This document shows, piece by piece, positions 16,871 to 26,359 of a stretch of 64,000 nt of DNA (position 1 is its first letter; each line of letters opens with the position of its first letter). The translations under genes were made by a program, and so were the position numbers. The notes under the pieces were generated by a model, which saw only the letters and a list, made by a program, of their open reading frames with translations, was not told the DNA's origin and did no database searches. The stretch is from Parabacteroides timonensis (GTDB lineage: Bacteria; Bacteroidota; Bacteroidia; Bacteroidales; Tannerellaceae), in assembly GCF_900128505.1 (NCBI RefSeq), contig NZ_LT669941.1, forward strand, positions 2,229,441 to 2,293,440. The letters are read 5' to 3'.

Positions 16871-16958
16871 GTTTGTCAGTTATCGAACACTTGTTTGACA
16901 TTTGTCAAACGCTTGTAGCACAGATATCGAATAAGCGTTTGACAGATGACAAACAATA
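16871..16958. repeat. Four-unit array of 22-bp operator-like repeats
   Basis: Units start at 16871, 16893, 16915 and 16937, exactly 22 bp apart. Each begins with an 18-bp palindrome-like core. The second is perfect (GTTTGACATTTGTCAAAC), the fourth has one mismatch (GTTTGACAGATGACAAAC), the first is partial (GTTTGTCAGTTATCGAAC) and the third is degenerate (GTAGCACAGATATCGAAT). Unit 1 matches units 2, 3 and 4 at 17, 13 and 15 of 22 positions. The 22-bp step is about two DNA turns, so proteins would bind on one face. It lies ~340-425 bp upstream of the kdp start and ~300 bp upstream of the acetyltransferase promoter. Apart from this array, the kdp promoter and the candidate sites described separately, I see nothing in 16498-17260. 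Confidence 0.6.
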
Positions 16959-17260
16959 AAAAGATTATAACTTTCGGAATTAGAAGTAATTGGTTAATCT
17001 ATTATAGGCTTATTATTTAAGTTTTTACTTTGTACTGAAAGAGTAAGCCCAAACTTATTTCAGCTTTAAGAAGGAATATGAAGTAATTTTCCGGAAATAA
17101 GACTGTTTCCTTCATTCGATAAAAAATCATTCATATGTATATAGCAGTTAACCAGCGAATTATATCAGACATGAAGGAATGAAGGAATTATTTATGAAAA
17201 CTTTTGTTGAGATTCATGCCTGATCTTCTTTTTAAAGATATTCTATGTAAACGAAATAGT

Positions 17261-17268
17261 TATCTTTG
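17261..17268 (+). promoter_or_regulatory. -7 box of the acetyltransferase gene
   Basis: TATCTTTG is a perfect TAnnTTTG. The predicted start is near 17272, giving a 23-nt leader to the ATG at 17295. Confidence 0.6.
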
Positions 17269-17294
17269 CAGCCTATCAATAATATTTAGTTTAT

Positions 17295-17963
17295 ATGGAT
17301 ACGCAACCTGTTTTTCCCAAGGGACACCTCATTAATTTTGAGAACTGGGAACGGAAAGACAATTACAATTTCTTTCGTGACTTTGAAAATCCAAGTATAT
17401 CTATTACCTCCGAAGTGGAGTGCGCCGGAGCAAAAGAACGGGCAAAAAAGAACGGACAGTCCTTCTTTCTCCATTATCTGTATGCCATCCTGCGAGCGGC
17501 AAATGAAATAAAGGAGCTGCGTTTCAGGATAAAAAACAGCGGGGAGATAGTTTGTTATGAGACAGTCGATGTATTGTGTCCGATACGCATGCATCAAAAC
17601 GGGAAGTTCTTTACGGTAAGGATACCGTGGATTGAAGATTTCGAAGCCTTTTACAAGGAAGCCCGCCATATCATCGACTCAATACCGGAAGACGGCAATC
17701 CGTACGAATCTGAAAATATAGCGACGGAAGACAGCCGGTACAGTGTTATACTCGTAAGTGCAACACCTGATCTTTATTTCACATCGATCACATATACGCA
17801 GGAACGGAAGAGCGGTTCGAGTTATCCCCTGCTGAATGTCGGGAAAGCTGTGACACGGGAAGGCCGGTTAGTTATGCCGGTTGCCATTTATGTGCATCAT
17901 GGTTTTGTGGATGGGGCACACATCTCCGACTTTTTTCGGAAAACGGAGGAATATTTAAAGTAA
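17295..17963 (+). CDS. Chloramphenicol acetyltransferase-like O-acyltransferase (CAT fold)
   Basis: A 222-aa cytoplasmic protein of the trimeric CAT family, which transfers an acetyl group from acetyl-CoA to a hydroxyl. The catalytic motif is present near the C-terminus as VHHGFVDGAHISDFF (HHxxxDG, His about residue 201). The N-terminal part has the family pattern FENWERKDNYNFFRDF and FFLHYLYAILRAANEI. Length matches classical CAT enzymes (~215 aa). It is a chromosomal member of the broad family, so acceptor and any resistance role are unknown. It has its own promoter, is divergent from kdp and is followed by a bidirectional hairpin. Confidence 0.85.
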   Translation: MDTQPVFPKGHLINFENWERKDNYNFFRDFENPSISITSEVECAGAKERAKKNGQSFFLHYLYAILRAANEIKELRFRIKNSGEIVCYETVDVLCPIRMHQNGKFFTVRIPWIEDFEAFYKEARHIIDSIPEDGNPYESENIATEDSRYSVILVSATPDLYFTSITYTQERKSGSSYPLLNVGKAVTREGRLVMPVAIYVHHGFVDGAHISDFFRKTEEYLK

Positions 17964-17980
17964 AAGTCTGCATAAAAAGG

Positions 17981-18024
17981 AGAAGCTGTTTCAAAAGTAA
18001 AAAATAACTTTAGAAACAGCTTCT
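17981..18024. terminator. Hairpin between converging acetyltransferase and toroid protein genes
   Basis: AGAAGCTGTTTC (17981-17992) pairs with GAAACAGCTTCT (18013-18024); AAAGT and ACTTT extend the stem inside. On the minus strand it is followed by CCTTTTTATG. A bidirectional terminator is likely. Confidence 0.7.
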
Positions 18025-18061
18025 TCTAATCTAAATCCTCAACAGTAAACCTATTGCCGGA

Positions 18062-20092
18062 TCATTCTAAAAAGGCTTCCGCTCTTCCCGGAGAGAACAA
18101 TTCCCACAGAGAAGCAACTGTCCATCCGGGAGCAAAGATGTCATTATAATATCCCTTGCCATTCTTTCCGTAATCCCAATTGGTATGTTGTACAACTTCC
18201 GGATAATATCCCTTCTTGGCAACCCCACACATATGTCCTTCGTAAGGTAACAACTGGCGCATGGAGGTGCTGATTACCTCTGCGAAGGTGGAGAATCGAT
18301 CTTCTTTATACTCTTTTGATAACCAATGGAGAACGTCTACAAAATCGAAAATAAAGACATCGATATGGTTGTTTTCGACAGAAACATTTCCCCATCCGCG
18401 GGTTTGCAGTCCTATGTCACCTAACATTTGTCCGGGAGCAAAAGGCACATCCCAGGTATAATACCATGACAGGGCGAAGTAAGCGGCTTTCTTTGCTAAT
18501 CCTGCGTAATGAGCACGTTCAGCTCCTTTGGTAGCCAAGGCTAAGTAGTAAGCAGCCGTAGAAGCATACAGGGAAGCCTCTTTATCTTCACAATTGGCAT
18601 CCAGCGTAGAAGAGAAATAATCAGACTTTGAGATCAGTTCATTTTCCAGATAATTGACTGAACGTTTGGCTGCTTCCAGATAACGTTTGTCTTTAAAGTA
18701 TTTAGAAGCCATTACCAATGGTAAAGTAGCTGACGGCGTACTTCCACCACTTTTATCGACGAGGGAGAAATCATCTTTGAATTTGCGAGGGAAGCTACCG
18801 TCCTCGTTCTGCAAACGCAGGAAGCTGTCCAGCATACCTTTGATACGTTGCTCCCATTGCGGATGCTTACGACCCCGCTCTCTTTCGTAATTAAGATAAT
18901 AAAGCACGGCGTATACTCCTTCCGACTGGCGACGGATACTATGCGTACCTTCTACTTCATCGCGTTGGTAATAGATAACCTCGTTAAAAAGTCCAGCATC
19001 GGAAAAGCCGTTGGTCAAGTATGTGTCAAAGATAGCGTTAGCGCTTTTAACCAATTCGGGACGCTGTTGTTGCTCGCCGTATTCAAGGGCATTAAATGCA
19101 TTGAGCAGGGTACGGCCGACGAAACCGACTTCGGCAGTTCCGGTATTCTTGCAGGTAGCAGTTTCCATATGCACGCCGGAATAATAATGTGTCGGCTTAT
19201 CGCTCACATAGCTTTCCACAAAAAAGTTACTCATTACCTCTTTCATTTTTTCGGGAGAATAGGCAATCTCCACCGGTTGCGGACAGTTAGTGTCGAAACT
19301 GTATTCCCAAGCCTGGCGAACGCATTCGGAAAAGTCGGAAGCGGCGAATTCGTTTACTTCCCAGGTCAACGAGATGCTTTCATCTTTACGGAGGAGCTGG
19401 AAGGCTTCTACTTCAGGAGCAAGGGTCAACTTACGGATGTATGTTTTCGGTGCTTCCCGGTATGGGAAACCGAAAGAGAGGGAAGCTATTCCTGATACAT
19501 TTTCAAAACCGGTGAAACCAATCGATGTATTTCCGGAAAGGATCACTTCACCTTCTTTATGAGTCGTCAGAGCATCTGTTTCGAAATCATCGAGACGAAT
19601 AACAGAGATCGTTTTCTGGTTACGGGCATCGAAGATGGCTGTGAGAGGTGTACTCAGACGGTCTTCCCGTACGATCCAACTATCGGATGTATGGAAAGAA
19701 GGCGCTTTCTCCGGTGAACGCAGGTTACGACGATACCAGAACCCCGGGAGATAGAACTGACAGTCATCGTGGTTGAACCCTGTCTTGATCTGTTCTGCAT
19801 AGTTAAACCAAATGTCTTCAAATGCGGTGATACAAACTGTTATTTGTTGTTTGCCATCCTTATTCTCTACTTTCTGATAAATCGAAAGCGGAAGTTTACC
19901 AGCCGGAAGCAGTTGGTAATCGAAATAGTTATTTTGTAACTTCTGTAAAGTCAACGGATATTGTTCAGCATCATTTCCGGGGACTTTGAGAGCAATCGAC
20001 GCTTTCACATTTTCCGGTGAGTAATTCACCGCCCCTCCACTGATCGTGCCGATCAGGAGCAGTAGGCAACAGGTTAGATTTTTAATCTTCAT
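18062..20092 (-). CDS. Secreted (alpha/alpha)-toroid protein, probable glycoside hydrolase
   Basis: A 676-aa exported protein with an N-terminal signal sequence (about residues 1-20, KNLTCCLLLLIGTISGG). The N-terminal ~250 residues look like beta-rich domains. From ~260 onward there are helical repeats with conserved-looking acidic and aromatic residues (LRLQNEDGSFPRKFKDD, STPSATLPLVMASKYF, GWGNVSVENNHIDVFIFDF), typical of (alpha/alpha)6 toroid glycosidases or epimerases. I cannot assign a GH family. A signal-transducing hybrid regulator lies immediately upstream on the same strand, which in Bacteroidetes usually controls glycan genes. No SusC/SusD pair accompanies it. A -7 box TACATTTG lies at 20181-20188. 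Confidence 0.6.
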   Translation of the reverse strand: MKIKNLTCCLLLLIGTISGGAVNYSPENVKASIALKVPGNDAEQYPLTLQKLQNNYFDYQLLPAGKLPLSIYQKVENKDGKQQITVCITAFEDIWFNYAEQIKTGFNHDDCQFYLPGFWYRRNLRSPEKAPSFHTSDSWIVREDRLSTPLTAIFDARNQKTISVIRLDDFETDALTTHKEGEVILSGNTSIGFTGFENVSGIASLSFGFPYREAPKTYIRKLTLAPEVEAFQLLRKDESISLTWEVNEFAASDFSECVRQAWEYSFDTNCPQPVEIAYSPEKMKEVMSNFFVESYVSDKPTHYYSGVHMETATCKNTGTAEVGFVGRTLLNAFNALEYGEQQQRPELVKSANAIFDTYLTNGFSDAGLFNEVIYYQRDEVEGTHSIRRQSEGVYAVLYYLNYERERGRKHPQWEQRIKGMLDSFLRLQNEDGSFPRKFKDDFSLVDKSGGSTPSATLPLVMASKYFKDKRYLEAAKRSVNYLENELISKSDYFSSTLDANCEDKEASLYASTAAYYLALATKGAERAHYAGLAKKAAYFALSWYYTWDVPFAPGQMLGDIGLQTRGWGNVSVENNHIDVFIFDFVDVLHWLSKEYKEDRFSTFAEVISTSMRQLLPYEGHMCGVAKKGYYPEVVQHTNWDYGKNGKGYYNDIFAPGWTVASLWELFSPGRAEAFLE

Positions 20093-20180
20093 AATTATAT
20101 TTATAAAAGTTATAATACAGTTTTTTGAGAATATATTTCTTATTGCATGGTATTAGGTTTCTGCCTGAAACTTTCGGTTA

Positions 20181-20188
20181 CAAATGTA
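20181..20188 (-). promoter_or_regulatory. -7 box upstream of the toroid protein gene
   Basis: The minus strand reads TACATTTG, a perfect TAnnTTTG. The predicted start is near 20177, with an ~85-nt leader that contains a small GTTTC/GAAAC hairpin. No well-spaced -33 element is seen. Confidence 0.5.
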
Positions 20189-20276
20189 TTTCTATCTATT
20201 AAAAAGAACTGCAACAATCTTTCCAATTAATGCAATTATATAATCAAAACCGCCCCAGAAAGAGTTATGGAGGTAG

Positions 20277-23200
20277 TTATTTCACAAAATCCTTAGGTAG
20301 AATACCAAACTGTTTCTGGAAACACTTGGCGAAATAAGAGGGGGTATTGAAGCCTACCATATAACATATCTCGTTCACTTTACATTCCCCCTCCTTCAAT
20401 AATTGAGCTGCTTTTTTCAGTCGTTCCAAACGGATATAATCATTAGGAGTCATATCCAATAATCCTTTTATCTTACGGTTCAGACTTGAACGGCTCATGT
20501 TCAACAAACCTGCCATATCGTCCAGGCTAAAGTCCGGATTCTGCATATTAGCGAGAACAATATCATTCAAAGATTTCAGAAAAGCTTCGTCTGCCTTTGT
20601 CATCGCCATCGTATTTATCTGAACAAACGGAGACTGGGCAAATGCGGCATGCAGTTTTTCCCTATTTAACAGCAGGTTAGAGATGCAGACTTTCAGATAT
20701 TCCACAGAAAAAGGTTTATCTATATAAGCATCTGCACCGGATTTCAGACCTTCTATTTTCGATTGCATAGTCGTCTTTGCCGTCAATAGGATAATAGGGA
20801 TATGACTGTAACTCAAATTGGATTTGATATGATCACATAGCTCCAGACCATCCATTTCCGGCATCATTATATCTGAGACAATCAGACTTACAGCATTGTT
20901 TTCCAGGATCTTCAAGGCCTGCACTCCATTAGACGCTGTTAACACTGAGTATGTAGAAGATAATTGTTTTGTAACAAATGACAACATCTCCTGGTTATCT
21001 TCCACTATCAATACAGTGTAACGGTTTTGTTTGTTAGTTTGTAGAAGATCATCGCTTGAAGACTCTTTATTTTCCAGGTCATTATTTAATATAGCAATCG
21101 TTTGCTTCTGATTGGCCGGTAAAGTCAAAAGAAAACAGTTATGCTCCGTAGAATCATCCATACGTAATGTCCCATCGTGGAACTCAGCCAGTGAGCGTGC
21201 CAAAGCCAAGCCAATACCTGTACCTGACGCCATACGCGACATTCCATCTTTATACTGAACAAAAGGCTCAAAAATCTTTTCCCGCATTTCCTCAGGGATT
21301 ACATCACCATCATTACAAACAGATAATACAAATATTCTATCTGTTTCATTCTCCGACAACTTAACGTGAATATACGTATCGGCATATTTTACCGCATTCG
21401 TAAGCAAATTACTTATTATTTTCGTCAATCCTTCACGATCTACCGAAGCATATAGTTTATCGGGGCTATCGATTGTAAATTCCAATCCTCTCTGACGGGC
21501 TAAAGGTGTAAAACGAGTATAAGTTTGCTGCAAAATATCCGAGACATTACAATCGACAAAGTTCAGTTTAAACCCTTGAGTTTCTGTTTTCCTGAAATCA
21601 AGCAGCTGATTAACCAGATCCAACAGGCGATTTGTGTTCAAGTCCATAATTTCCAGATCATCACGGATCTCACCAGATACATTCGGAGAGAATAAGACAT
21701 TTTCTAACGGACTTTTTATTAATGTCAAAGGTGTACGAATCTCATGGGCTACATTTGTGAAAAAGTCGATCTTGGCAGTATATAACTCCCGTTCCTTTTC
21801 CCGCTCAAACTTTTCCATAGCTTGCTGATGCTTCTGTCGATTCCTTTTCCTGAAATACCTGATAATTCCTGCGACAGAAAAAAAGAACAATAACAAATAT
21901 AATAGGTACGCCCAGGTTGATAAATAAAAAGGAGGCGATATATGAATCTTTAATACGCGCTCAGTTTCATTCCACAAGCCGTCACTATTCGATCCTTTCA
22001 GTCTAAACGTATAAGTTCCATAAGGCAAATTTGAATAATTGATCAATGCATTCCGTTCCACCGTGTACCACTCTTTATCAAATCCGTCCAATTTATAATG
22101 TAATTGGTTCATTTCAGGCGCCTGATAACTCAATGCCGCCACATGAAACGAGAATGAATTCTGGTCGGCATCCAGCTCAATCTTTTCTAAACAAGTGATA
22201 CTTTTTTCTAAAGGAGAAGCATCACGGTTTACAGGTAGCCGCTTATTAAACAAAAAGAAATCTGTAATAACAACCGGTGGAATTATTTTATTCTCAGCAA
22301 ATGTTGTCGGGTTAAATGTTATAAATCCATTTATACTACCGAAATAAAGATGTCCTTTCTCATCTTTATAACCGGACTGGTAATTGAACTGGTTGCTAAG
22401 CAAACCGTTCGATGTAGTATAAGTCCGCATATAATTTGTATCCGGATTAAAACAGATCAGTCCATTATTGGTTGTTAACCACAAATTTCCCTGATTATCT
22501 TCCAACATCTTATAGATAATATTGCAAGGAAAGCCTTTCGACATATCATAACGGGTAAAGTTTTCCGTTTGCGGATTGAAACAACAGAAGCCGGCTCCCT
22601 GAGTCATAAACCATAAACGTTTCTGGCTATCTTCATAAATATCGATAACCTTGTCATATGGTAAAGATGTTGTATCAGCACTGTTATTTATAAAGTTCTT
22701 CCATTCTTTCCGATTGATATCGTAACGGAAAACACCATTTGAATAAGTTGCCAACCATAAGTTTCCATGAAAATCTTCCTGGATCTTATAAACAAACACA
22801 TTGGATAATTCGGGGATACGTGTGAAATTGTCTGTCGTTCGATTGTATTTTAATAACCCAGAGGTAGTACCGATCCATAAATTGCCGGTGGTAGCTCTAC
22901 AAATAGAAAAAATATTATTTGCATCCAATGAGTATTCTTCAGTGCCTCTTTGATAATGTTTTAGCTGCTTCGTTTTCAGGTCTATACGATTTAAACCACC
23001 GGAAAAGGTTCCTACCCATAAGTAATCGCCATCCAGACATAACCCATGGATATTATTACAAATCAAAGGATGCAGAAACGGTTGTATAGATCCTGTTGCC
23101 GGATCGAAATTAAACAATCCCTTATCTTCCGTTCCAATCCATAAAGAACCATCATTGCTTCTACAAAACTCCCGAACACGACGTCCAAACGTCTTTAGAC

Positions 23201-24239
23201 CTTCCCGCGGATAAAACTTTTCAAAATAAGTTCGCTGATAAGGATAATAATTGACTCCACCAAAAAAAGAGCCAATCCACATTCCTCCCTCATTATCGCG
23301 ACATAAAGAATAAATCGCATTGTCGGCTAAAGCGTAAGTATCATTCTCTTCAGATGCAGCCAAATGAATTTCAGTTTCATTCTCCAGATCATAAATATAT
23401 AAACCGGATTCTGTTCCTACCCACAATTCCCTATCCGATTTGAACTCTAAATCCCGAACGTAATATGACAATAGGCGACGTACTTTACCTGTAGTCATAT
23501 TTATCTCTGTCAATCCATTAGAAGAACCGACGTATATACAGTTATGAGGACCAACCACCTGGGTATTAATTATATCTCCCTTAAACGGTTCATTACCATC
23601 TGTATCTTTAAAAGGTATAAGCTCCGTTTTAAAATTATTATCTGTATAATATAGGTTATCGTCGTATAAACCAACCCAACAAGTGTTTCCATTAAACCAG
23701 AAACGGGTTACATTAGGCAGCTTATTCTCATGTTTATCCTTTTGAAGGTAATTTGTCAGTTGTTTATGGCTGTAACAGAACAAGCCCTGATAATCGACGG
23801 AAATCCAGATTGCATTATTCTCATCCTCCGTAATCATCGTCACTGCCCGTTCAATGATATTCCCGGTATCGCTTATTACATCAAAATGAGTAAAAGCCTC
23901 CGATACCGGATCATATACAAATACACCGGCATCGGTTCCCACCCAAATGGAACCCTCCTTATCTTCATAAAGTGCCGTTATAAAATTATTTCCCAGATCG
24001 GACTCTTCCTTCTTGAATATACGAAAAGACAAACCATCAAAACGGTTTAAGCCGTCTTTAGTTCCAAACCACAAAAAACCCTGCTTATCCTGTAAAATAG
24101 CATTTACTGTATTTTGTGAAAGACCATCCTTTATATCTAATGTTTTAAAGTAATAGTTTATATTGTTCTGGGCATGAAGAGTAAAAACACACAGAATACA
24201 CATATAAAAAATCAGCTTTAAAACAGAAGATATCCTCAT
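20277..24239 (-). CDS. Hybrid two-component system regulator (one-protein sensor kinase/response regulator)
   Basis: A 1320-aa HTCS protein. A signal peptide (~1-24) is followed by a periplasmic double beta-propeller of reg_prop repeats (many LWFGTKDGLNRF and IWVGT units, ~30-690) and a Y_Y_Y domain (~700-765). TM is about 775-797, HisKA has its His near 831 (NVAHEIRTPLTL), then HATPase, REC with its Asp near 1121 (VSDIMMPEMDG), and a C-terminal AraC-type HTH (~1220-1320, ending YFAKCFQKQFGILPKDF). HTCS proteins sense oligosaccharides in the periplasm and switch on glycan-use genes. The likely target is the toroid protein downstream. It begins 21 bp after the sigma-54 regulator stop. Confidence 0.96.
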   Translation of the reverse strand: MRISSVLKLIFYMCILCVFTLHAQNNINYYFKTLDIKDGLSQNTVNAILQDKQGFLWFGTKDGLNRFDGLSFRIFKKEESDLGNNFITALYEDKEGSIWVGTDAGVFVYDPVSEAFTHFDVISDTGNIIERAVTMITEDENNAIWISVDYQGLFCYSHKQLTNYLQKDKHENKLPNVTRFWFNGNTCWVGLYDDNLYYTDNNFKTELIPFKDTDGNEPFKGDIINTQVVGPHNCIYVGSSNGLTEINMTTGKVRRLLSYYVRDLEFKSDRELWVGTESGLYIYDLENETEIHLAASEENDTYALADNAIYSLCRDNEGGMWIGSFFGGVNYYPYQRTYFEKFYPREGLKTFGRRVREFCRSNDGSLWIGTEDKGLFNFDPATGSIQPFLHPLICNNIHGLCLDGDYLWVGTFSGGLNRIDLKTKQLKHYQRGTEEYSLDANNIFSICRATTGNLWIGTTSGLLKYNRTTDNFTRIPELSNVFVYKIQEDFHGNLWLATYSNGVFRYDINRKEWKNFINNSADTTSLPYDKVIDIYEDSQKRLWFMTQGAGFCCFNPQTENFTRYDMSKGFPCNIIYKMLEDNQGNLWLTTNNGLICFNPDTNYMRTYTTSNGLLSNQFNYQSGYKDEKGHLYFGSINGFITFNPTTFAENKIIPPVVITDFFLFNKRLPVNRDASPLEKSITCLEKIELDADQNSFSFHVAALSYQAPEMNQLHYKLDGFDKEWYTVERNALINYSNLPYGTYTFRLKGSNSDGLWNETERVLKIHISPPFYLSTWAYLLYLLLFFFSVAGIIRYFRKRNRQKHQQAMEKFEREKERELYTAKIDFFTNVAHEIRTPLTLIKSPLENVLFSPNVSGEIRDDLEIMDLNTNRLLDLVNQLLDFRKTETQGFKLNFVDCNVSDILQQTYTRFTPLARQRGLEFTIDSPDKLYASVDREGLTKIISNLLTNAVKYADTYIHVKLSENETDRIFVLSVCNDGDVIPEEMREKIFEPFVQYKDGMSRMASGTGIGLALARSLAEFHDGTLRMDDSTEHNCFLLTLPANQKQTIAILNNDLENKESSSDDLLQTNKQNRYTVLIVEDNQEMLSFVTKQLSSTYSVLTASNGVQALKILENNAVSLIVSDIMMPEMDGLELCDHIKSNLSYSHIPIILLTAKTTMQSKIEGLKSGADAYIDKPFSVEYLKVCISNLLLNREKLHAAFAQSPFVQINTMAMTKADEAFLKSLNDIVLANMQNPDFSLDDMAGLLNMSRSSLNRKIKGLLDMTPNDYIRLERLKKAAQLLKEGECKVNEICYMVGFNTPSYFAKCFQKQFGILPKDFVK

Positions 24240-24260
24240 ACTATCATATTGGAATTAAAT

Positions 24261-25601
24261 TTACAATTTGTATTCTTCTATCTTACGATACAAAGTTGTC
24301 AGACCAATTCCCAACAGACGGGATGTTTCGGTTTTGTTGCCATTTGTGTATTTCAAAACCTTTTGGATATGCACTTTTTCAACTCCACTCAAGTCGAAAC
24401 CGGAATAAGAACCGGTACTTGTGATTTCAGGATGTTGCAAATTCAACGGGAGAGAGTCGGGCGTAAGCATATTGCCATCGGCGATAATCAAACTGCGTTC
24501 CACTACGTTGCGGAGTTCGCGCACATTACCTTTCCAGCTATGTTGCTTCAGGATATTAATATATTCCGGCGAAATCGTTTGAATCGCTTTTCCCATTTTC
24601 GTTGAAAGAGAATCTACAAACGATTTTATATGAAGTGGTATGTCTTCAATATGTTCACGGAGCGGTGGCAGGTGAATCTGAAAGACTGACAAACGATAGA
24701 ATAAATCTTCACGGAAATGTCCTTCGGCAATCTCCTTTGACAAATCCCGGTTGGTAGCTGCTATTATACGTACATTTACCTTGATAGGACGCGTATCTCC
24801 TATTTTTATGAACTCACCGGTTTCGAGTATACGCAGTAACTTCGCCTGCAAATCGAAAGCCATTTCACCTATTTCATCCAAAAAGATCGTTCCGTTGTTC
24901 GCTTCTTCAAATAACCCTTTTGTATCCTTCATAGCACCGGTAAATGCTCCTGCTTTATGGCCAAACATTTCACTCTCCAATAAATCACGACTGAAAGATG
25001 AACAGTTGATTGCCACAAACGCTTTCCCCTGTCGACTGCTAGCCTGATGGATGGATTGTGCAAAGACTTCTTTACCAGTACCTGTTTCGCCAGTCAGCAA
25101 AACGGGAACATCGGTCTGAGCTACTTTTTGGGCTAATGCAATCGCTTCCTGAATAGCCGGAGACTTTCCAACAATTGTATTAAACGAATACTGTTGACCT
25201 ACAGGGGATTTTGATACTTTTGCCAGACAATAGGCAGCCGTTGCTTTTTCCGTTGCCTTAGCGATCAAAGGAAGAATTTTATTATTGTCGTCGCCTTTAG
25301 TTATATAATCAAAAGCTCCGTTCTTTATGGCTTGCACGCCATCCGGTATATTTCCGTGTGCAGTCAATAAGATCACTTCGGAAAGAGGGCGCAACTTCTT
25401 CAATTCTGTAACCAACTCCACGCCACTTCCGTCGGGTAGTCGAACGTCACACAATACGACTTCCGGACTATACTGTTCCAGTTGTTTTAATCCTGCTTTG
25501 CAACAGGAAGCCTGAAGGACTTCATAACCCTCCAGTTCAATAATACGTGACAGTAAATTTAAAATCTGTTTCTCGTCGTCAATGATCAATACTTTTCCCA
25601 T
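24261..25601 (-). CDS. Sigma-54-dependent response regulator (NtrC family)
   Basis: A 446-aa activator. The receiver domain is ~1-120 with acidic pocket D8/D9, phospho-acceptor D52 (VVLCDVRLPDGSG) and a conserved Lys. The AAA+ domain (~140-375) has Walker A GETGTGKE, the sigma-54 contact loop GAFTGA and the Walker B-type IFLDEIGEM. A Fis-type HTH closes the protein (ETSRLLGIGLTTLYRKIEEY). The frame extends 18 codons further upstream, but MGKVLIIDDEK at 25601 is the natural start. No kinase is adjacent. The kdp operon has a kinase, lacks KdpE and has a sigma-54 promoter, so this protein is the best candidate in the window for its regulator (inference). Confidence 0.95.
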   Translation of the reverse strand: MGKVLIIDDEKQILNLLSRIIELEGYEVLQASCCKAGLKQLEQYSPEVVLCDVRLPDGSGVELVTELKKLRPLSEVILLTAHGNIPDGVQAIKNGAFDYITKGDDNNKILPLIAKATEKATAAYCLAKVSKSPVGQQYSFNTIVGKSPAIQEAIALAQKVAQTDVPVLLTGETGTGKEVFAQSIHQASSRQGKAFVAINCSSFSRDLLESEMFGHKAGAFTGAMKDTKGLFEEANNGTIFLDEIGEMAFDLQAKLLRILETGEFIKIGDTRPIKVNVRIIAATNRDLSKEIAEGHFREDLFYRLSVFQIHLPPLREHIEDIPLHIKSFVDSLSTKMGKAIQTISPEYINILKQHSWKGNVRELRNVVERSLIIADGNMLTPDSLPLNLQHPEITSTGSYSGFDLSGVEKVHIQKVLKYTNGNKTETSRLLGIGLTTLYRKIEEYKL

Positions 25602-25680
25602 CTCGCTTAGTTTCTGAAAACAACGGCAAATGTACAATATTATTCGTTTCTGCAAGAAAGCTACATATATAATATGAAAT

Positions 25681-26346
25681 CTAAAGCAGGCTGATCAAGG
25701 CTTGTTTATTCAATATTTTTACTTTTCCACGGGAAATACTGATAAAGTTACTATCGACCAGTTTACCTATTTCTTTGGATAGAGCCGGCCGCGTTACACC
25801 GAAATATTCAGCTAACTGCACTTGGTTGTGTTCCATATCCACTATATCTTCTCCCTCTTTCAGGTGATCCAATAAATAATAGATATAGCGGCTGCGGATT
25901 CCACGGAAAGACAAGACACGGAGACGAGTCATAGTACATTTATTACAACTCGTGCTTACACATAGGAAGTTATGGAGCAATAGAGGCATTGAATGCATCA
26001 TCTTAAAAAAAGAGTCTTTGGCTATCTTCATCAGTACGACATCTTCCTCCACTGAGAATGTGGCAGGAAAGAGATTCTTTTCAGAAAAGACATGCGGTGT
26101 TGCAAAGGTTCGTGGGGCCTGGATCACCTCTACCCGAACTTCTACTCCGGACACATCGACAACATCAACGTTCAGTTTACCTTCCAGCAATACATGTATA
26201 GCCTGGCAGGGAGATCCCTGATGGATAATAGTTTTTCCTTTTGGGTAATTTTCCAGCGTATACTCAAGATTTTCAAGGAAGTCTTCCTGCATCTTCTGCG
26301 TAAAGTTCCTGAAGAGCGGTATTTTAAAGATATCGGTTATGTTCAT
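25681..26346 (-). CDS. Crp/Fnr family transcription regulator (second copy, nrf-linked)
   Basis: A 221-aa regulator with a cyclic-nucleotide-binding-type N-terminal domain (~10-120) and a C-terminal winged helix whose recognition region reads NQVQLAEYFGVTRPALSKEI. That shares FGVTRPxL with the regulator beside hcp, so both may read similar palindromes. Cysteines cluster at residues ~128-137 (CVSTSCNKC). They might bind a cofactor, but the spacing is not that of FNR. It lies downstream of nrfHA, the c-type cytochrome genes and a porin, with its own promoter. A role in nitrite or nitrosative control is inferred from neighbourhood. Confidence 0.85.
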   Translation of the reverse strand: MNITDIFKIPLFRNFTQKMQEDFLENLEYTLENYPKGKTIIHQGSPCQAIHVLLEGKLNVDVVDVSGVEVRVEVIQAPRTFATPHVFSEKNLFPATFSVEEDVVLMKIAKDSFFKMMHSMPLLLHNFLCVSTSCNKCTMTRLRVLSFRGIRSRYIYYLLDHLKEGEDIVDMEHNQVQLAEYFGVTRPALSKEIGKLVDSNFISISRGKVKILNKQALISLL

Positions 26347-26359
26347 TCAGCATCGATTT

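Noticed and set aside
16871..16958. Short CRISPR-like array
   Set aside because: The 22-bp units abut with no spacers, are imperfect palindromes, and no cas genes are in the window.
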